26,844 nt of DNA, from positions 129,022-155,865 of the forward strand of contig VHZZ01000512.1 of NCBI GenBank assembly GCA_009801015.1, in the 5' to 3' direction. Origin of the DNA: Silene noctiflora (Eukaryota; Streptophyta; Magnoliopsida; Caryophyllales; Caryophyllaceae). The position numbers and the translations under genes are program-made. The notes below the pieces were generated by a model. It was not told the DNA's origin. It did no database searches and worked only from the letters and a program-made list of their open reading frames with translations. Below, in pieces: positions 9,708-20,644 of the stretch (its first letter is position 1; every line of letters starts with the position of its first letter).

Positions 9708-10469
9708 TAAAACTAAAAACCAATTTGTGAGACAAGTGAGGTGTGTGTTCCGTGTTCGTGTGTGTTGTGAGAGAATGAGAGTGTCAGGTTTTGTTTAGTT
9801 TCAAGACTATTTGGTTAAGTGCACGATTTGGTCTTTTTTACTAGGCGTACTTTTTAACCTTTTAAGACGTTGGGTAGGCCCGTCTGAAAAATATTATATT
9901 ACACACGATTGTATTAAGATTGTTGTCACTTATCAGTTTGTCCCGAAAAAATATTGTCATTGGGTCACCGACCGTAGTGGGAATGTACTGTGAGAAGGTT
10001 TATCATGGTCGATTAAATTTTGATGATTAGGGTATAGGGTGGTTGGTGGTTAAGGGGTGGGCCGGTGATTTGTGGTAGGAGGGGTGATGTGGATTAGGTG
10101 TAGTCGTGTAGGTGACATTTTGGGGACGTAGAAGAATGGTTGAGTTAAATGTGTTTCATACGACAAGACAATTTTATTCTAAATGTACTCAATTGTTTTT
10201 GTGTTGGTTAGGGAAATGGTTAAGCTGTGAAAAAAAAAATGCCTATTGTTTATTTTTGCGTTTCATCCTTCTTTTGTTGATTTGTGGATGAAAGTAAACC
10301 GAAATATGTGGCCAATACTCGATTGTTATTCACATAGTTGTAATTTTTCGTAAGGTCGTCATACCCCCGTGCAGCTTATTTATTGACAACACTTCAGTGA
10401 GATGTAAAAGCAAAAGGCCCAAAAATATATTGTAAGGTTGTTTTACATAGTAGGTGTGTAACCAAGCTG

Positions 10470-10870
10470 AAAATATATCAAGTTCGATTAAGCTTGATAT
10501 CAGCTTGTATTTTAAAAATTGAATATGAACTACTTGTATAATTCTTCATAGTCATTTTTTTTCTTTTAAACTTGATTAGGGGCATCCTAACTAAAACAAT
10601 TAAGCTTAAGCTCTAAGAAGACTAGAGATTGATGAACATTTGAGCTCGAGTTCGTTCGTAGCTATTAGCTTATCGAGTCTAAAAAATGCAGTTCGTTCTC
10701 ACCTTGTCGTCATATTCTTTACACGCTTTCACTTTTTAATAATTCAACTTAGTATTAAAATTATACTAAAAAACGAGTTTTCGAACAAAGTCATACCGAG
10801 CTAGAGATCGGCTCATATTTAAACTAACTTAGCTTGAGTTCGAGTAAACCGAGTAAGTCGAGCCTTAACC
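10470..10870. repeat. Old dispersed repeat rich in GAGCTCGAGTTCG-type words
   Basis: The region repeats motifs such as AAGCTTGATATCAGCTTG, GAGCTCGAGTTCGTTCG, GCTTATCGAGTC, CTTGAGTTCGAG and GAGTAAGTCGAGCC on both sides of an AT-rich middle. The word pattern is that of a widespread plant repeat family made of degenerate CGAG/CTTG units. A second fragment with similar words lies at 26030-26165. Borders are blurred and the family is not assigned. Confidence 0.35.
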
Positions 10871-11042
10871 ATTCCGATTTCAAGAATTTGTCATAGTTAT
10901 AATGGAACTAAAGTGAAATTAAGTGGATATAAGACTATTTAACCAAATTTGATCATTCCTTATTACCTCCTCGGTTTGTTCCAGCTTCCAACCCAAATTC
11001 TAACGTCCCCCGCGCCACTTTCACCTCATTTCTCTATTCCTC

Positions 11043-11074
11043 CCACCACCACCACCACCACCGCCGCCGCCGCC
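11043..11074 (+). repeat. (CAC)n(CGC)n trinucleotide run in the F-box gene leader
   Basis: Triplet repeats CAC then CGC run straight into GCCATGG, so the F-box gene starts within a strong plant start-codon context. Such runs are often length-variable. Confidence 0.85.
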
Positions 11075-11717
11075 ATGGAAACATCGCCGCCGTATCCACT
11101 ATTCGCCGTATGCGGAATATCTCACCTCGGCGATGATCTTCTACAGAACATCATCGGCAAATTACCAGCTCTATCCTTCGCTTCAGCTGCTTGCGTTAAT
11201 CGCTCTTGGAATGCCGTTTGCGCTCGCGTTCTTTCTCGTCCCGTCATCGCCTCCGCTCTCTCCCTCAACTCTTCTCTACCAGTATACTCTCCCTCCCTCT
11301 CTATTTTATTTTTTCACATAATTAGTCGAAATGTTGATAGCGTTGCAATGAGATTTTGATTATTTTTGTTTTTTTAGGTTTAGTGATTGAGTTTTTAGGG
11401 TTGATGAAATGTGATTAATGTGATTTAGGGAGCTATGAGCCTATGATGGCGGTAGTATAACTAGTATTGGGTTATTAGGATACTGGTAGTGGCGGAACCC
11501 AGATTTATACTTTAGAGGCGGAATTTGTTTGAGATTAATTAATGCAATTATGTAAATTGGAAGAAATTTCTGACTTTTTTGTGTTACTTCAAAATGCTCA
11601 TTGCTAGGAGCGATCACCCCTGCTAGGCTCCCCTTAGTTCCGCCACCGATGCTGGAATTGTAGCGAAGAAAATTTGATTTTGATGATTAGTAATTAAGTT
11701 TGGAGGGTCGATTACTG

Positions 11718-11750
<33 letters not shown>

Positions 11751-14700
11751 AAATTAGCAATTGTTTTAGAGGGTTGATGGTTGTGATCAATTTGATTTTA
11801 GGAAGCAACGATTACTAGGAGTGTGTAGTAAATAATTTATGATTTTTATAATTGAATTTAGAGCATCATTTGGATACGTCCTTATTTTGTTGCTAACATA
11901 AGCGTAAGACCACGTACATCCAACCCCCCTTACCCCGCAATATTTACGGGAGCCATTGAGGTGCTGGGGTAATATTGTTGTTGTATTACTAATGAATTTA
12001 GAGGGTTGATTGTTTTGATCGATATGATTTTAGGAAGCTGTGAAGGAGGTGGTGGGGAAGGTTCTCTCAGGACCTATTCGACCGCATTTTGCAATTCTCT
12101 GCATTTGTCCCACGTTTGATTTGGATGAAGCTCATCGACTTGTATGTACATTTCTCCATTTCTTTGTTTTTTTTGTTCAACGGGGTTTTAGAAGGGTGAA
12201 GGAAGTTTGGATTGTTGTGAAGTGTGTGTTTATGCAGATTACTCATAAGTTGGGTTCTAAGACTCCACTTATCACTTGTGATGCCGGAGGGATAGTTGGA
12301 AGAGACGCACTGTCTGATCAATTTAACGAGGTAAGGTCGTATAATTTACTTTTAGAGTGTTAAATTCTTATTCAACACAATGTTATTAGTTTACAATTGC
12401 TTATTTTGCTGGAATTTGCTGGAAGTAGGGAAGTTAATAAATTTAGCTAGATATGAACTGATTACAATTTACACACACAAAAATACATAAGTATCTATGT
12501 TGTTTCATAATTTTTTATTGACCTGGAAGTGGCTGAAAAGGTGAAGTGTAGCCTATAAGATCATTGATTCTATAATGTATGGACATATATGGGAAATGAC
12601 CTTGAAGATGTCTTATACAGAATTTGAAAAATATTGAGAAGCCATTTGCAATGATGTTAATGTTGTTAGTTGAAGCACATGATTAATGGAAAGAAACACT
12701 ATTAGAGCTATATATAACACGTGTGTAGAGAAGTTACCCTCCAAGTGTCAGCCAAAACAGTAGAATAAGAACTGTTCTAAAGATGGGTAAAATGCCTAGA
12801 TAGTTGCATGAAATTTGGACTTTTATCATAGGTTGTATCTTAATGTCATGCTACAAGTTGCATCACTCCCTCAAGCTTTATTCATAGCTTGCTTATGATG
12901 ATCCTGGTAGACAAGTAAGCTGGACGGGGGCTTCCGTGATTTTGTTACAAGCAAAACAGCAGTAAATCTCAATGTGTTTGGTGCGCTTGTAACAATTGGG
13001 TTCTTGGCAAGGCAAAGGGCTGATTTCCCGTCACCATGGGGTTAGGCATGCTTTAATGATTTAGTTACAGTGGCATCAGAAGTCCTTTCCGTCATTACGG
13101 TGTTGCCCGTGTATTCTGGTTTGGGGGAGCATCTTAAAATAGCGTTAATTCTTTGAACTTTCCAGATGAAGTAGGGTCTACCGTTTCAATGTTGAAACCT
13201 AGAATGGATCTTCTATCAGGGACAAGATGCCCAGTTTGAGTCCAGGTAAGCTTGTAGGTTAAGCTGATTTGTAGCCTTGAGAAGAATGCCTCGGCCACAA
13301 GTATTTAAAGGATATAATGGAGGTTGTGGTGTGGTATATTGGTATGAACTGGTTAGCTAGAATCTGGCTTGGCACTGGTGAGGAGATAAGTTTGCCAACT
13401 AGGCTTCTATAGACTGTTGGATTAGAAAGAGAGTCGCCTTTGTCTGCTGTGAATTTCAGGTTCAGTGGCAGGGAATCGACTGCAGATTTGAAACTCTTAA
13501 GGTTGCTCTTTTAAATTTCCTTAGAGCAGTGTTTATTTGTTGAGGAAGGTATCCAGCCCCCTTGTCCTAGAAAAGTAATGGCTATTTGTGGAGGAAGATA
13601 TCAAACCTCATGTCATAGAAAAGTAACTTGATTTGCCAAATCTTTTATTTGATTTTTTCAAGAATTTTTTTACGCTCTTGGTCTCGGCTAAACTTGTTCT
13701 AATCTGATCTGCAACTCTGCCGTCCCCGTAGACTTCAAGATTGGTCAACTTCATGTTAAAAAATCTCAAAGGAAAATGTCTTTATTCTAGCTTTAATGTT
13801 AGCCTATTATTTGGGGTGGTACTAATTATTATAGCATTCATTGCTCAGGTAATGTTCCCATATTATGACGATGATGAAGTAGTTGATCCTGCTGATTATA
13901 AAGGCATTTCATTGACAGTTGGATATGTTCCTGGACTAAAAGTCGAAGTCATCCCACTAATGTACGCAGAAGAGGTACATGTTGTGCCATATAATGCTGT
14001 TTAGCCTTCCATGTAAGGGCCGTGATTAAAAAGGTTGACAATAGCAGGGTCATAGCAGCGACAAGTTTGTTATGGATATCAGGGATTACTCTGCTTCAGT
14101 ATCTGGTTACACATCCCCTGAAGCAATTTTTATGTTTGGGGTGAGTGCTGCCATGGTCTGTTTGCTTTGTTATTGTAGATGTTTTGTCAATGTAAATCTT
14201 TTGTCCTTAATTTTAACAAGCCAGGTACAATGTTGCAGGATTCAGAAGCTGATATGAAACCTGTCATTGAAAAGTTGGGTGAGTTTCTTTCTCAGTTGCT
14301 CGTTCTTAACTGTGCATGATGACATGGTTTGTTGTTGGCCAATCTATTTCTATGAAAGAGCTTTGGAATCACTGCTTTGTATGCGTTTAAGTCATATATG
14401 TAGTTTATGTTGCTTAGTACAGTCAGTGTTTGACCATCTTTCCCCTCCTTCCCCCTATCTCTATCTTGGCAATCTTTTTTTCCACATATTATGTTAAAGA
14501 ACAAATGTTTAGATTCACTGTTTTTTCATCTGTTGATGAGATTGCGTCTTCTAGGAGAATAGCTGGCCTATTCCCATAGTAACTGTCATACGTCTTCTTA
14601 AGTTTATCATAAATTAATGAGTTAGGTAAGAGGCATGAAAGAGAGGTAAGGGTATTCGGGATCGTTGAAGTAAGTTGGAGGCCCATGAAGGAGGCAATAT

Positions 14701-17700
14701 TTTTCTTTAAATAGATAATGACGAGTAGCTGGTCTTCCTCATGCGTACCGTTCAGTGTTTGTTAAACTTAAAAACTGACTACATGGAGTTGCCAATTGAT
14801 TCATTTATACAGCAAGTCAAAATTGGCATAATGATTGATTACTGTATTGTTATTGTGCAGTAATATTATCATTCCTTTTTGAAGTCCATGTGTTACTACA
14901 TATACAAGCTTAATGATACCACACAGACGCACAAAACATCTGCATGAGTGCTATTCAAGTTTATTAGATATATGTAAATATGATTCTCTAGTGTCCAACA
15001 CCAGTTAGGTCCTGAGTTTTGACACCAATTCTCATGGACATTAAATGGTCTGTGTAAATCATCCGGTATCTCTCTGGGCTATGCCCCTTTATAGGCTGGA
15101 AGAACTTGGGCTGTAATTTCCTAATGCTCTTTCCAAGTATTAGAATTAGCCGACTTAGTTGTTCCACGTGCTAACTGTATTTCCTTTTGGGCTGTTCTTC
15201 CTCTCTGATTTTCGTGACCCTGATGTTGAGCCCGGTTCTTGTGTCTGAAGCACCCCTTCAGTTTTGAACCAACAGTTAAGTGGCCGTCTGACTGGAAGAT
15301 ACAATACGGTTGTGTTAACTTTGCTTCATCATATGCATTAATTGTTTTCTTTCCTCAGTAGTTTTTGGTTCCTAACTTGCCTCCAAAGCAATAGAGTCAA
15401 CATAATCGGAAAAAAAAAGGCTTACTGAATCTTCTATGCTTCTTACTTTGAACTATGAGTCTATTGAAGTAACTCTCGACACATTTTTCAGAACGGTCAT
15501 CAGTCATATGGGAACAACCTCTTTGTGGTTTAAAAAAGAGAGATAGGTTTGGAGATTATGCTTTTGACCGTCTTATATTGTCACAGACTCAAGCTTTCAA
15601 GGCACTTGGGTAAATGTTTTTAGTTGCTAACTCTTGATTGTACAGATTATGCTTTTCCTGAGCAGACGATCATTGCTGGGAATGAAAGCTGCCGTTTCAG
15701 GTATTCAAGCATAGATAATTCGTCTTCCAATTCTGTACCTCAAAGTGATCAGGCGCAGACTTATGGTGCTGTTGGTCTTGTATTTGCCAGTAACAAAAAT
15801 GCACCAAATGGTATGGTTTGTTTCTGCTCCTTTTTTTTTTTGTACTTTGCCCAATTTTCCTTCTTGAAATAACTTGGAGGCATCCTAGTATTCCTTTAAT
15901 ATAAATATTGTGCTAGGTGACTTGTGTCAAAGTAGTGCAAAAACAGACATGTGGGGAGAGTATTTGGAGACTTTGCAAGCTGCATAAATTTTTCAATGAT
16001 ACAACACTTATTGATTTCAATAAATTGCTTATCAATCTTGAAGCAATTCTATATTGCTTTCTGACTCTTCTGAGTGCTTGCCTAGTCACCCATTCTATTG
16101 CTTCCTCATTTGTCTGGGATTGGAATCTTTGCTCTGCCTTCTAGTTAGATTTAAGAGAGGAAATTTTTCTTCATTTCCAGAGGGCTGTCCGTTGTCAGTT
16201 AGTTGGCACTTGAAATTTCGTATGCTTTATTATAAGCTTCTGCGCATTTATGTTTGGCTGTGCATTATTCTGCTTCGCTGATTGCACAGTCAGACAAAGT
16301 TGTTGATATTCGGCCGTCAGCAGCAAGGTTCTATTGAGCTCTGTACTTTGCCTTTACCTTCTGCATACTCGCTAAGTGAGGCTGAATCCAAAATGAGGAT
16401 CTTACTTGACTCTGTCACGCCATCTCCCCACTCAGTGCAGATGTCCTTGCACCTTCAAAAATTTTTGACTAAGAACACTTCAAATTTACAAAGATAATCC
16501 AAATCAAGTCTGATGGATATTTTTTAATTTACCAAGTATTTGGGCTTTTTCCTACATTATCCAGTGTTTCGGAGCTATTCATTACAAGGTTGCCTGAATC
16601 GTTACGAGTATGCTGCGTCCGATATGCAATATGCTCGTATAGAGTGATTCTTACGAATATTTTGAGCAAGCACCATGATAGAAGATTTTTAATCTGATTT
16701 GCAGTTTGCTGGGGCCGAGTGAATCCGGTAACCCAGATCCATTATTCACTTATACCCTCCAGTTCTCATTTTTCATAATTTTTGGACCGCAGCCCCAACT
16801 GTGTCATAATAAACATTGACCCTACCTTCTGCGATAGAGTCCTCTGCTTGACCTCCCCTCATCATCTACCTTCCACCAAAATTCGTACATTCAGACCTGA
16901 TTCCAATTCAATGGTATCCATCAATCAAACCAAGTTGAAATTTATGCTTTGACTTATCAATTAATTCAAGTAGCAATGTCAGCTTTCAGTTTCATGAGCT
17001 TCAACAGTAACTCTCATATGGCAAGGTGGAATTTAGGCTTTGACTTATCAATCAATTCAAGTAACGATGTCAACTGTCTATTCGGTTTTCTGCCAACTTC
17101 ACGGGCTTCCGCTAACTCCCGTACAGCAAGGGTTCTTAGGAAAAACAAACCTCATGGTTGGAGAAATATCCTTGCTAAAAACCATTGGGCAGTCCTGGAT
17201 CACATTCCATTATTCCACCAAATTTGTGTTTTATTTTCTCCTTAGGAAAAGTAGCACCAGATCTCTCAGGGATTCAAATTAGCTTTCCATGGTTGATTGC
17301 CAGTTAGTATACAGCCCCAGGCGACCAAACACATGTCAAAGCATAATTTGGTATCATTTGTGCACCCCTTGAAAATTCGTGAATATTTACCACTGTCAGG
17401 ACCATTGTCGAACAAGCACATTTAACTTTGGTTTATATCTGAACTTTTGAAGGATAATTGGATGACCTTGTATTTGGAGTTTTATACGTAGTAATGTAGA
17501 TTCTTTTGCGACATTTCTGTCCTGAGTATTAAGTTCATCATTTAGACCTAGTAAGTCACATTGTACTGACTGTATCAATCATGACAAGCAGGTGCCTGGA
17601 AAATTGATTTCCACTTTGCAGTAGGAGCTGGTGTTGCTGCTGTTGGTCCAAATTATAGGGTTGTTTCTGCAAAATCAAGGAACCGTGAGTATACTACCTG

Positions 17701-19731
17701 GCTGACTGCTAAACGGGAAGGAGAAAATGAGCCTCTCGATGGTGAACAGATATTAGATGATTTACTGAATGTTAACCTGGAGGTACTTTTTCACTCCAAC
17801 TATTCCCAAAATGATTTGCAACTATGTGAACCGTCATAAGGAATTGTGAAGGTAGCTTCTCACTGTAATTTGGTTTAGTGATAAGTTTATCTGCCTTTCA
17901 TCTCGCTTTTGGAAAGGAAAATTTTGTGCCTCCCAATTCATGCTTGTAATGTTGAGTGCATTGGAATTGCTTTTGTCAATTGTTACATGGCGCTTTTTTT
18001 TTTTTCTTTTGCGAAGAGGAAAAAACTTGCTAACTTCATTCACAGATTGCTGTTTCTACCAAACTTTTTCCCTGGTTTGCAGGTTATGTTCATCAATTTT
18101 CGTCTCAATTTTAATTTTGATAGAACTTTCTCTATAATTTGGCAGGCAGTAGACCCTATCTTCAATTATGATCTTTACATTGGTGTAACAAAGAGAAGAA
18201 AATATTCGTTTGGTGGGGAGAAGGTTAAAGCTTTGACATTTCTGTCATATCATCCGGTCCAACAGTAAGTCATGTAGTTCTATATTTTTCTTTGAATACC
18301 TATTATTTTGTCTCGTGTTTCGTATTATCGATATATCAAACAACTATCTGAGTACAATTGCTGCTAAGATGCATTGCTTAAAATAGAGCATTATCTAATA
18401 AACAAGGTTTTCTACTATTTTAACACTCTTTACCATTGTTTAACCTTTTCCCTGCTTCAATTTGAATATGTTCTGTTTTAAAAATCTGCACTCGGTGCTT
18501 TTGACCCGGCTAAAAATTGAGGCTGGCTGTCCACTTTTTGGTCGAGAATACAGTCATGCAATAGACTGAATCAAAAGGGCTCATCCTGCACATCTTATTT
18601 TCCTGAAGTTGTCAATGACCGTGCTGTTTTTGGTAAACTTAGAAATACTATTGTAGGAGAAAGTTTACATACAGTGCTTCTCTTACCCTGCTTTGAGTGC
18701 GAGCCTCTTCAAAAGCAATGAGTTTAAAAATAATGACAAAAGGTGTTAATAATGTTTGGCAGTTTCCTTCTGGTCATCGTTCATAATGTGTTGTTTCTTA
18801 ATTTTACCAGCACATATATTAAATTAGCGGGAACTTTTATGAAATGTAGGGGCGGCTGGTTTTGAGCATGGGACCTCGAGTTTAGAGCAATACTCTACGA
18901 ACAAACAATAATTACAATGGTCGATATGCTTACAATATATCTAATACTCCATTCACTTGGGAGTATTACATTGCTTTTGGACCAAAGTTTTGGGAATCTA
19001 AAATTTTAAAGAAGATTGGGGATCACACCCACTCCCATGTTTTGTGAGTTATTTTTAACCGAAAATGGAGATGTAGGAAATTCATTTGAATGTTCAAAGG
19101 AAAATTTGCTGAATCCAAATGAATAGTACTCGTATTAAATTTCTCTTCGAATGTTAAGGCCGAGGGCCTTTGCAAAAGCCGCCCCTTCATATATTTTACA
19201 GAAACCTGCCATAGACGGAGGATTTCATAACTAAATTAGCCAGTTGCCGTAATGTCTAACTAAATTCATTTGATTTCATAGCTGATTGAGTCCTTACATA
19301 TTTTACGAATATTTGGGTATTACAGAGGAGATGAGCAGTACCTGTATGTCCGTGGTTTAGACATCAAGACTGGAGATTCTTTTCGGTTTTATCTGTCGAA
19401 TCCAGGATTCGCACTTCGCCAATGTGACACTGTTTCTGAAAACATAAGGAGGATAAGGCACAAGGAAATGATAGGGGGTTTTCTCTTCTCTTGTTGTGGC
19501 CGTGGTTCGACTTTCTTTGCCCGACCCAATGTGGATAGCTTGCCTATCTTGAATAATTTTCCCTCCATTCCACTAGCCGGAATGTTTTGTGGCGCAGAAA
19601 TTGGGCGTGGGCCCCCTATCGCAGCTCATTCAGGTCCGGAACAAGATAAAGATTTGGCCCGCACTTGCCTGCATGTCTATAGCTCTGTCTATGTTCTCAT
19701 GTCTTGCAGTCAGCCTTCTTGTAGGCGATAG
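11075..19731 (+). CDS. F-box protein with FIST sensory domain (At5g63520-like), 10 exons, 515 residues
   Basis: F-box proteins select substrates for SCF ubiquitin ligases; the FIST region is a predicted small-ligand-sensing module whose ligand is unknown. Exons: 11075-11281, 12034-12141, 12238-12330, 13849-13974, 14048-14140, 14239-14278, 15646-15810, 17592-17782, 18146-18264 and 19326-19731. All are GT-AG and phases close to 1548 nt. The F-box is at residues about 15-58 (ISHLGDDLLQNIIGKLPA, then AACVNRSWNAVC). The rest reads as FIST, with SGPIRPHFAILCICPTF, GSKTPLITCDAGGIVGRDAL, YTSPEAIFMFGDSEADMKP, WLTAKREGENEPLDGEQIL, YDLYIGVTKRRK and GGFLFSCCGRGSTFF. It ends in a conserved LAGMFCGAEIGRGPP segment. 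Length matches the Arabidopsis relative (about 519). ATG 11075 is the first in frame and has a strong context. LRR repeats, although named in some annotations of the relative, are not evident. Substrate unknown. Confidence 0.94.
11487..11647. mobile_element. hAT-like MITE in F-box intron 1
   Basis: This is about 160 bp bounded by AGTGGCGGAAC and its near-perfect inverted partner GTTCCGCCACC. Flanking 8-mers GATACTGG (11479-11486) and GATGCTGG (11648-11655) look like an 8-bp target duplication with one mismatch, as hAT elements make. There is no coding capacity. GTGGCGGAAC ends are familiar from many plant genomes. Confidence 0.65.
11720..11743 (+). repeat. Poly-T tract, about 24 bp, in F-box intron 1
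   Basis: A pure T run followed by an A run. It sits between two of the cassette copies. Its length is likely uncertain in the assembly. Confidence 0.9.
12331..13848 (+). other. F-box gene intron 3; nothing recognised
   Basis: A 1.5-kb intron with mixed composition and no protein-like frame except short chance ones. I did not identify any transposon ends. Confidence 0.5.
14279..15645 (+). other. F-box gene intron 6
   Basis: A 1.37-kb intron. Near its end, AGATTATGCTTTT occurs at 15553-15565 and again across the true acceptor and exon 7 start at 15644-15656. That leaves a decoy acceptor 91 bp upstream. No other feature is recognised. Confidence 0.5.
16941..17131. repeat. Two-copy tandem repeat, about 91-bp unit, in F-box intron 7
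   Basis: TTTATGCTTTGACTTATCAA opens copy 1 (16941) and TTTAGGCTTTGACTTATCAA opens copy 2 (17032). Each is followed by an AATTCAAGTA, a CGATGTCA/CAATGTCA stretch and then more diverged sequence ending in an AACTC(T/C)CGTA-like and GGCAAGG/AGCAAGG motif. Similarity fades after about 17131. The surrounding intron (15811-17591) has no recognised gene. Confidence 0.7.
18848..19186. mobile_element. Candidate small DNA transposon with AGGGGCGGCT ends in F-box intron 9
   Basis: A perfect 10-bp inverted repeat, AGGGGCGGCT (18848-18857) and AGCCGCCCCT (19177-19186), encloses 339 bp with no coding capacity. The GC-rich ends stand out against the AT-rich intron. No clear target duplication flanks it, so the call is tentative. 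Confidence 0.4.
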
Positions 19732-20644
19732 AATTACTGTTTTACTCTGAATAAAGGGGGAGAGGAAGTGACAGTGGTGTTTTACGGCTTTTGTTATGGG
19801 CTCGACTGATTGTTATTTTTACAGTATGGTCAGATGTGGCAATAATGTTCGACTTTAGACAGTTGTCTGGCTATGGTTAAATCCTTTACTGTATTTTATT
19901 TATTTATTTATTTATTTTCACATTTCTTTTGAATGTCACCTAGTGAGTAGCAAGTAGAAACCCTAATTTTAAAAACAAAAAAAAGGCAACAGGAGTGATG
20001 TGCCTAGAAAACTGGTACAATTTAGAGACTCGTGGAGTTGTGGTAACGGTTATGTGGGTCGTATTCAGCTGAAAGTGCAAGTGCAAGAGGAAGTGCTAGG
20101 AGTTGGTGTGTTTTAGAATTCCTTGCTAGTTTCATGGGACAGTTTTGGGTCTGAGCCCCTGCTCTTTTTGAGAAACAAGCAACTCTCTTCATTCACTTCA
20201 TAAAGATACGTTTGTTCAAACTATTTATGGAAAACGAATAAATGTATGAAAATGGACTAATATGAAATATGCATGGAGGAACGCATTGGCATTTAAATGA
20301 ATTGTAACCAAATAGAAAATCAACTGCTCATCAAACGGACTACAAAACCGGCTCCAGGGAATGCACTGAGGTTCAAAAACTTGGAATAGCAAATGCCGGA
20401 CATGCTGATTTGCATTCCCAGGCAAAGGTTACAGAAAGATCCCGATGCAAAAAATACGTTACAAACTACATGGGATAGTCCATGATTCATCTGTTTAGTC
20501 TGAACTTGAACAGACACTACATGTATATAAACGGTACATACAGAAGCAAAGGAACTTCGAAAACATCGATCTGAGTCAAACTCAAACTGCTGCTTATTTC
20601 AGAAATAACATTAAAAACCATGGAAATTCCGGAACCAAAAACAA
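19732..20644. other. Tail-to-tail spacer of F-box and GAMMACAL genes (both 3' ends)
   Basis: Contains the 3' untranslated regions of two converging genes. AATAAA occurs at 19750-19755, only 19 nt past the F-box stop, which is close for a poly(A) signal. A (TTTA)n run at about 19896-19917 may also serve 3'-end formation. No gene lies between. Confidence 0.55.

Larger units (their letters stand above)
9708..11074. promoter_or_regulatory. Divergent spacer between SWI3A and the F-box gene
   Basis: The two genes are head to head and 1,367 bp apart. About 9708-9800 is likely the SWI3A leader. The part facing the F-box gene ends in a pyrimidine-rich leader with a (CAC)n(CGC)n run just before its ATG. 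A TGGGCC motif (near 10057) and GTAGGCCCGT (near 9873) resemble Site II-type elements of plant housekeeping promoters. No TATA box is obvious for either gene. The central 10470-10870 stretch is repeat-derived. Confidence 0.5.
11380..12045 (+). repeat. Three copies of a 3'-splice-site cassette in F-box intron 1
   Basis: A roughly 58-bp cassette recurs at about 11380-11437, 11752-11812 and 11986-12045. Its pattern is TTTAG(A)GGGTTGAT, about 12 variable bases, then TGATTTTAGG and (A)AGC. The third copy spans the real acceptor of exon 2 (AG at 12032-12033). The copies are diverged from each other, so this is an old partial duplication of intron 1 with its exon border. Confidence 0.7.

Noticed and set aside
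11623-11808. Minus-strand poly-lysine frame in F-box intron 1
   Set aside because: It is created by the poly-T tract and has no coding character.
13741-14004. Open frame starting MVNFMLKNLKGK and running into exon 4
   Set aside because: The first part is intron 3; only the part from 13849 to 13974 fits the FIST protein and splice borders.
15490-15612. Short frame with a CGLKKRDRFGD-like stretch resembling part of a copia-type reverse transcriptase
   Set aside because: The resemblance covers too few residues, and no long terminal repeats or other element parts are present nearby. Not called as a retroelement fossil.
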